Positions 60,428 through 64,000 of a stretch of 64,000 nucleotides of DNA are shown piece by piece. The position numbers were made by a program, and so were the translations under genes. Each line of letters starts with the position of its first letter. Within the stretch, counting starts at the first letter, position 1. The stretch comes from DASRFA01 sp035651755 (GTDB lineage: Bacteria; Desulfobacterota; Binatia; UBA12015). The stretch is from assembly GCA_035651755.1 (NCBI GenBank), contig DASRFA010000042.1, forward strand, positions 1 to 64,000, in the 5' to 3' direction. The notes under the pieces are model-generated. The model ran no database searches, was not told the DNA's origin, and saw only the letters and a list, made by a program, of their open reading frames with translations.

Positions 60428-61491
60428 CGCCTTCTCGTTCCCAGCACGGCGATCCGCTCCAGCACCGCTCCGGCGAGCAGCGGGAAGAGAAGCTCGTGGT
60501 GCCCCGTGATGTGGATCCCGCGTCCGCCGGCGGCCGTCGGCCGCGACACGACGTTCACGCCCGGGCGGTAGTGGCGGACGAAGTCCAGGTCGATCGTGCA
60601 GAGCGGGCGCACCCGGTGTCCCAGGTTGCGCGCGAGATTCAATGCCTTGACGAAGACCTCGGGCAGCACGACGGCCGATCCGAGGTTCACGTACACGCCG
60701 CCCGCGAGCCCCGCCACGACGGACGCCAGGCGATGGAAATCGCGGAGGCTCGTCGCGCCGATGGCCGCGCCGTCGGCCGAAGGGTGCATGTGGATGATGT
60801 CGGTCCCGATCGCGACGTGCACGGTGACCGGGATTCCGAGCCGATCGCCCGCGGCGACGATGCTGAGCGCGCGATGCGGATACGCTCCGCGGCTCAAGTG
60901 TCGGCCGAGCGCTTCGCCGAGCCCGAGCCCGTCGCGCGCGGCGTCGCGGATCACGCGATTCAGCACCGCGCCCGTCTCGCGCGCCATGCCGAAGCGCCCG
61001 CGGTCGAGGCCGGGGCCGACGTCCTCCGAGGTGCAGCCCGCGAGCGCGAGCTCGAAGTCGTGGATGATGCCGGCACCGTTCAAGGAGACCGACGTCAGCA
61101 CGCCGCGCTCCATCAAGTCGACGATGAGCGGCGACAGCCCGACCTTGATCGGGTGCGCGCCCATCCCGAGCGCTACGCCGCGTCCCGCGAGGCGGGCGCG
61201 CGCGATCGCGTCCGCGGCCGCGCGGAGATCCGAGCCCGCGAGGATGTCCGGGAGCCGCGCGAGCCAGTCGGAGAAGGAGAGACCCGGCTCGAGCGCGCGT
61301 CCGAGCGCCGCCGTCGCGACCTTGCTCGCGCGGCGAGCGAGCGGATACGTCCGCGCCTTCCGGACGTCGAGCTTCGGCCGCGGCGGCGGCGAGAGCACGG
61401 GCGGTGCGCCGCCGTCCGCTCGCTCATCCGCGCGCTCGCGCGACCGGGCGCTGCGCCCCGATCGTACGCGTCCCGGCACGGATGCGGCCAT
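60424..61491 (-). CDS. Deoxyhypusine-synthase-like protein of unknown function
   Basis: 355 aa. Sequence such as HPIKVGLSPLIVDLMERGVL, SVSLNGAGIIHDFELALAG and RGRFGMARETGAVLNRVIRD, with PVTVHVAIGTDIIHMHPSAD in the middle, resembles bacterial proteins annotated as deoxyhypusine-synthase-family. The canonical spermidine/NAD and catalytic lysine context is not obvious, so this is a fold-level guess. The N-terminal 50 residues are Arg/Pro/Ala-rich and the start (ATG 61491) may be too early. Its stop overlaps the protease start by 4 nt; gmhA lies 50 bp upstream. I would not call a hypusine function. Confidence 0.7.
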   Translation of the reverse strand: MAASVPGRVRSGRSARSRERADERADGGAPPVLSPPPRPKLDVRKARTYPLARRASKVATAALGRALEPGLSFSDWLARLPDILAGSDLRAAADAIARARLAGRGVALGMGAHPIKVGLSPLIVDLMERGVLTSVSLNGAGIIHDFELALAGCTSEDVGPGLDRGRFGMARETGAVLNRVIRDAARDGLGLGEALGRHLSRGAYPHRALSIVAAGDRLGIPVTVHVAIGTDIIHMHPSADGAAIGATSLRDFHRLASVVAGLAGGVYVNLGSAVVLPEVFVKALNLARNLGHRVRPLCTIDLDFVRHYRPGVNVVSRPTAAGGRGIHITGHHELLFPLLAGAVLERIAVLGTRRR

Positions 61492-61541
61492 CGTGGCTGC
61501 CGGCGAGTCGTCGCGTGCGAGCGCGCTCCGGCCGCGATCCG

Positions 61542-62141
61542 TCAAGCGCCGCCGCCCTTCTCGTAGGCGGCCGGGAAGAGCTGCCGATCGACGAGATCGC
61601 AGAGGACGTGGGCGATCGTGATGTGGGTTTCCTGCACGCGTGCGGTTTCGCGCGTCGCGGAGACGTTCAGGAGATAGTCGACGTGCTCGCGCATCTTGCC
61701 GCCGTCGCCTCCCGTCAAGCCGATCACGAAGAGCCCGACCTTGCCGCACGCGTCGATGGCGCGGAGGACGTTCGGCGAGTCGCCGCTCGTCGAGATCGCG
61801 ATCGCGACGTCGCCCGCGCTGCCGAGCGCCTCGATCTGCTTCGAGAAGATGTGGTCGTAGCCGTAGTCGTTCGCGATCGACGTGAGGGCGGACGAGTCGG
61901 TGGTGAGCGCGAGCGCGGGGAGCGGGCGGCGCTCGACCACGAAGCGGTTCACGAACTCCGCCGCGATGTGCTGGGCGTCGGCCGCGCTTCCGCCGTTCCC
62001 GAAGAGCACGACCTTGTGGCCCTGCGAGATCGCCTCCGCGATCAGGCGGGCGACGCGCTCCAGCGTCTCGCCGTGCTCGACGGCGAATTTCTCCTTCGCG
62101 CTGATGGACGCGGCGAAGGCGCGGCGGATGACGTCCTGCAT
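61542..62141 (-). CDS. gmhA: D-sedoheptulose 7-phosphate isomerase
   Basis: 199 aa, usual size. SIS fold: KVVLFGNGGSAADAQHIAAEFVNRF (zinc His in AQHIAAE), LTTDSSALTSIANDYGYDHIF, AISTSGDSPNVLRAID, VIGLTGGDGGKM and the second zinc site QETHITIAHVLCDLVD. It makes D-glycero-D-manno-heptose 7-phosphate for lipopolysaccharide core, supporting a Gram-negative envelope. ATG 62141 has no strong ribosome binding site. First gene of the operon gmhA - DHS-like - site-2 protease - dCMP deaminase. Confidence 0.95.
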   Translation of the reverse strand: MQDVIRRAFAASISAKEKFAVEHGETLERVARLIAEAISQGHKVVLFGNGGSAADAQHIAAEFVNRFVVERRPLPALALTTDSSALTSIANDYGYDHIFSKQIEALGSAGDVAIAISTSGDSPNVLRAIDACGKVGLFVIGLTGGDGGKMREHVDYLLNVSATRETARVQETHITIAHVLCDLVDRQLFPAAYEKGGGA

Positions 62142-62276
62142 GTTTGCGGGATGATACGTAGAGCGCCTGGATGGTGCCACCAGGCCGGCGCGCGGGCTCC
62201 GGCGCTGAACGGTGGGAAGCACTCCGTTGACGCTGGCGGGAGGCGCCCATACGGTTTCCGTGGGAGGGCCCAGGCG

Positions 62277-63146
62277 ATGACGCGATATGATGGTTTCAAG
62301 GCCCTGCGGGTACACGTCGAGAGGCGCGTCGCGTCCGTCACGATCGACCACCCGCCGATCAACCTCTTCGACCAGGTCCTCTTCGGCGACCTGTCTCGCC
62401 TCGTGCCGATCCTCGAAGAGGATCCGGCGGTCGCGGTCATCGTCTTCCGGAGCGCCGATCCCGAGTTCTTCATCGCGCACGCCGACGTGAATTGGATCCT
62501 GACGCTGCCCGAAGAGAAGCCGCCGCGCCCGACGTCGATCGGCCCGTTCGTCGGCCTGCTCGAGCGCCTGCGCACCATGCCGAAGGTCACGATCGGCGCG
62601 ATTGCCGGGATCGCGCGCGGTGGCGGCTCGGAGTTCCTGCTGTCGCTCGACATGCGCTTCGCCTCGCGCACCCGGACACGGCTCGCGCAGCCCGAGGTCG
62701 CGCTCGGGATCATCCCGGGCGGCGGCGGCACGCAGCGCCTCGCTCGCCTCGTCGGCCGCGCGAAGGCGCTCGAGATCATCCTCGGGTGCTTCGACCTCGA
62801 CGCCGACGAGGCCGAGGCGATCGGGTACATCAACCGCGTCTTTGCCGACGAGGACCTGGGCCCGTTCGTCGCCGCGTTCGCCGAGCGCATCGCCTCGATG
62901 CCCCCGGACGCCGTCCGGCTCGCGAAGAAGGCAGTCGACTGCGCGCTCGCGCCGGTCGAGGGCGGGCTCATCGACGAGCAGGACTGCTTCAACGAGTCGG
63001 TCGCGCTGCCCGACTCTCGCGCGCGCATGAAACGCTTCCTCGAGGTCGGCGGACAGACCCGCGAAGCGGAGACGCGGCTCGCGTCGCTCATCGGTGAGCT
63101 CGGACGCGCGGCGTCGGCCGCCGGCCTCGCGAAGGGCGCCGGCTGA
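62277..63146 (+). CDS. Enoyl-CoA hydratase/isomerase (crotonase) family protein
   Basis: 289 aa. Oxyanion loops FRSADPEFFIAHADVNWI and IAGIARGGGSEFLLSLDMRF (Glu after GGGS), and the second glutamate in AQPEVALGIIPGGGGTQRL. Both catalytic glutamate positions are present, unlike the copy at 32669, so a hydratase or isomerase activity is plausible. A C-terminal extension of about 30 residues (RKEAETRLASLIGELG-like) follows. GGGAGGG precedes ATG 62277. Divergent from gmhA. Confidence 0.88.
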   Translation: MTRYDGFKALRVHVERRVASVTIDHPPINLFDQVLFGDLSRLVPILEEDPAVAVIVFRSADPEFFIAHADVNWILTLPEEKPPRPTSIGPFVGLLERLRTMPKVTIGAIAGIARGGGSEFLLSLDMRFASRTRTRLAQPEVALGIIPGGGGTQRLARLVGRAKALEIILGCFDLDADEAEAIGYINRVFADEDLGPFVAAFAERIASMPPDAVRLAKKAVDCALAPVEGGLIDEQDCFNESVALPDSRARMKRFLEVGGQTREAETRLASLIGELGRAASAAGLAKGAG

Positions 63147-63177
63147 AGCGCTCCGCTGCGCGAGGCAGCGCCGGTCG

Positions 63178-63549
63178 TCAGAACGCTCGAGCGAGCGCGA
63201 TTCCGAGAAGCGCGGCGGCGAGCCCGATCGCCACGCTGCCGACGACGTTCACCAGCGCGAGAAAGAAGCTCCCGGCTTCGATCATCCGGATCGTCTCGAC
63301 GGTGAACGTCGAGAACGTGGTATACGCTCCGAGGAAGCCGACGCCGGTCGCGAGCCGGAAGAGCGGCGAGACGCTCCGGACGTCCGCGGCGCCGACGATC
63401 ACGCCCAGGACGAAACTCCCCGACACGTTGATGATGAGCGTGCCGTAAGGAAACGAAGGCCCGAACCGCTCGGCGCACCAGAGACTCAAGAGGTAGCGCG
63501 CATTCGCGCCGAGGAAACCCCCAATCCCGATCGATAGGATCTCGATCAT
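63178..63549 (-). CDS. crcB: CrcB/FluC fluoride channel
   Basis: 123 aa. Full family signature: GGFLGANARYLLSLW, PYGTLIINVSGSFVLG (with the TLxxNxxG motif) and GFLGAYTTFSTFTVET, over four membrane helices. Dual-topology fluoride exporter. ATG 63549 overlaps the upstream CBS-gene stop by 4 nt (ATGA), the usual genomic partnership for CrcB. Confidence 0.95.
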   Translation of the reverse strand: MIEILSIGIGGFLGANARYLLSLWCAERFGPSFPYGTLIINVSGSFVLGVIVGAADVRSVSPLFRLATGVGFLGAYTTFSTFTVETIRMIEAGSFFLALVNVVGSVAIGLAAALLGIALARAF

Positions 63550-64000
63550 GCGGGCGAGCCGTTCGCGAGATCGAGGGAAGCCGCGAGCAGGGCGGGACGC
63601 GATACGATGCCGACCGGCCGGCCATTCCGGTCGACGACGGGAAGTCGCTTGATGTGCTGCTCGACGCTGATCGTCAACGCCTCGATGACCAGCGCGTCCT
63701 CCCGTACGCTGACCACGGGGGTGGTCATCACATCGCCCGCGCGCTGTCCGTAGGCACGCTGCACGCGATCTTGCGCTCGGCTGCTCCAGCGGCTGCGGAG
63801 GATCGTCAGTAGCCCGGGCTTGTCGGCCGCGGAGACCCGCCGGAGGATGTCCGTGTCGGTGACGATGCCCTCGAGCTTCCCGGCATCGTCGACGACGAGG
63901 ACGCGCTTCACGTCGGCTGCCGACAGCACGTCCACGAGCTGCAGCAGCGGCGCGTTTGCCGAGATGACCGGAAAAGTCCGCTCCATGATCTCGGCGGCGG
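63546..64000 (-). CDS. Tandem CBS-domain protein (5' end outside window)
   Basis: The frame stays open to the window edge, so the protein continues beyond 64000; the ATG at 63986 sits inside the pattern AAEIMERTFPVI, which is a CBS-domain strand, not a start. The visible 150 residues hold CBS repeats: VISANAPLLQLVDVLSAADV, RVLVVDDAGKLEGIVTDTDI, AGDVMTTPVVSVREDALVIE and RLPVVDRNGRPVGIVSR. CBS pairs bind adenosyl ligands and regulate transporters; here it is coupled to crcB. Confidence 0.85.
   Translation of the reverse strand, partial: AAEIMERTFPVISANAPLLQLVDVLSAADVKRVLVVDDAGKLEGIVTDTDILRRVSAADKPGLLTILRSRWSSRAQDRVQRAYGQRAGDVMTTPVVSVREDALVIEALTISVEQHIKRLPVVDRNGRPVGIVSRPALLAASLDLANGSPA

Noticed and set aside
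60424..61491. True deoxyhypusine synthase
   Set aside because: Only fold-level resemblance; the catalytic and NAD-binding context was not identified, and hypusine is not expected in bacteria of this type.

Overview
The window is about 70% GC and almost fully coding, with short intergenic gaps, 4-nt start/stop overlaps and frequent GTG/TTG (probably also CTG) starts. Lipoprotein boxes, a Tat signal, a GmhA heptose-pathway enzyme, a PspA homologue, RecBCD and a sigma-54 activator point to a Gram-negative bacterium. The many CoA-, SDR-, DUF1329-, DUF35/thiolase- and amidohydrolase-type catabolic genes resemble uncultured deltaproteobacterial lineages such as Candidatus Binatota. That placement is inference from gene content only. 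I saw no rRNA, tRNA, CRISPR array, transposase or phage gene.

Region by region. 1-6.6 kb: the end of one gene, then three tandem paralogous secreted CAP-domain proteins and a Cys-rich secreted protein. 6.9-12.3 kb: a small membrane protein and a membrane SGNH hydrolase behind a 23-bp palindrome, a PQQ-type beta-propeller, and a NodU/CmcH carbamoyltransferase, which look like a surface-glycan or metabolite tailoring set. 12.3-21.6 kb: a translationally coupled recC-recB-recD operon. 21.9-25.3 kb: three very small envelope proteins, a repeat-rich non-coding block, and an SRPBCC/alcohol dehydrogenase pair. 25.6-30.0 kb: RidA diverging from a histidine kinase / sigma-54 activator / PspA operon with a sigma-54-type promoter in front, probably an envelope-stress module. 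30.0-34.3 kb: envelope proteins, a GDT1 half-transporter, a dehydrogenase/crotonase pair and a ROK kinase. 34.3-38.6 kb: a DUF35/thiolase-like pair, a polytopic membrane protein and a YafK-like L,D-transpeptidase. 38.7-44.4 kb: mutY, an SDR, pgeF and a divergent uvrA. 44.3-51.6 kb: a degenerate sulfatase, an amidohydrolase, a small secreted protein, a lipoprotein with heme-like and copper-monooxygenase-like motifs, and a CE4-GH10 fusion. 51.6-58.7 kb: a TetR/SDR/CoA-transferase operon diverging from DUF1329 across an operator-like palindrome, then an SDR/sulfotransferase/methyltransferase operon. 58.7-62.1 kb: a tightly packed gmhA / DHS-like / site-2 protease / dCMP deaminase operon. 62.3-64 kb: a crotonase and a CBS-crcB pair, the CBS gene cut by the window end.

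The most system-like candidates are the 2TM-kinase / sigma-54 activator / PspA operon with its own sigma-54 promoter, the thiolase-fold/DUF35 pair lacking the thiolase cysteine, the CE4-GH10 fusion, the CAP triplication, and the unexplained repeat block at 22.7-23.1 kb.
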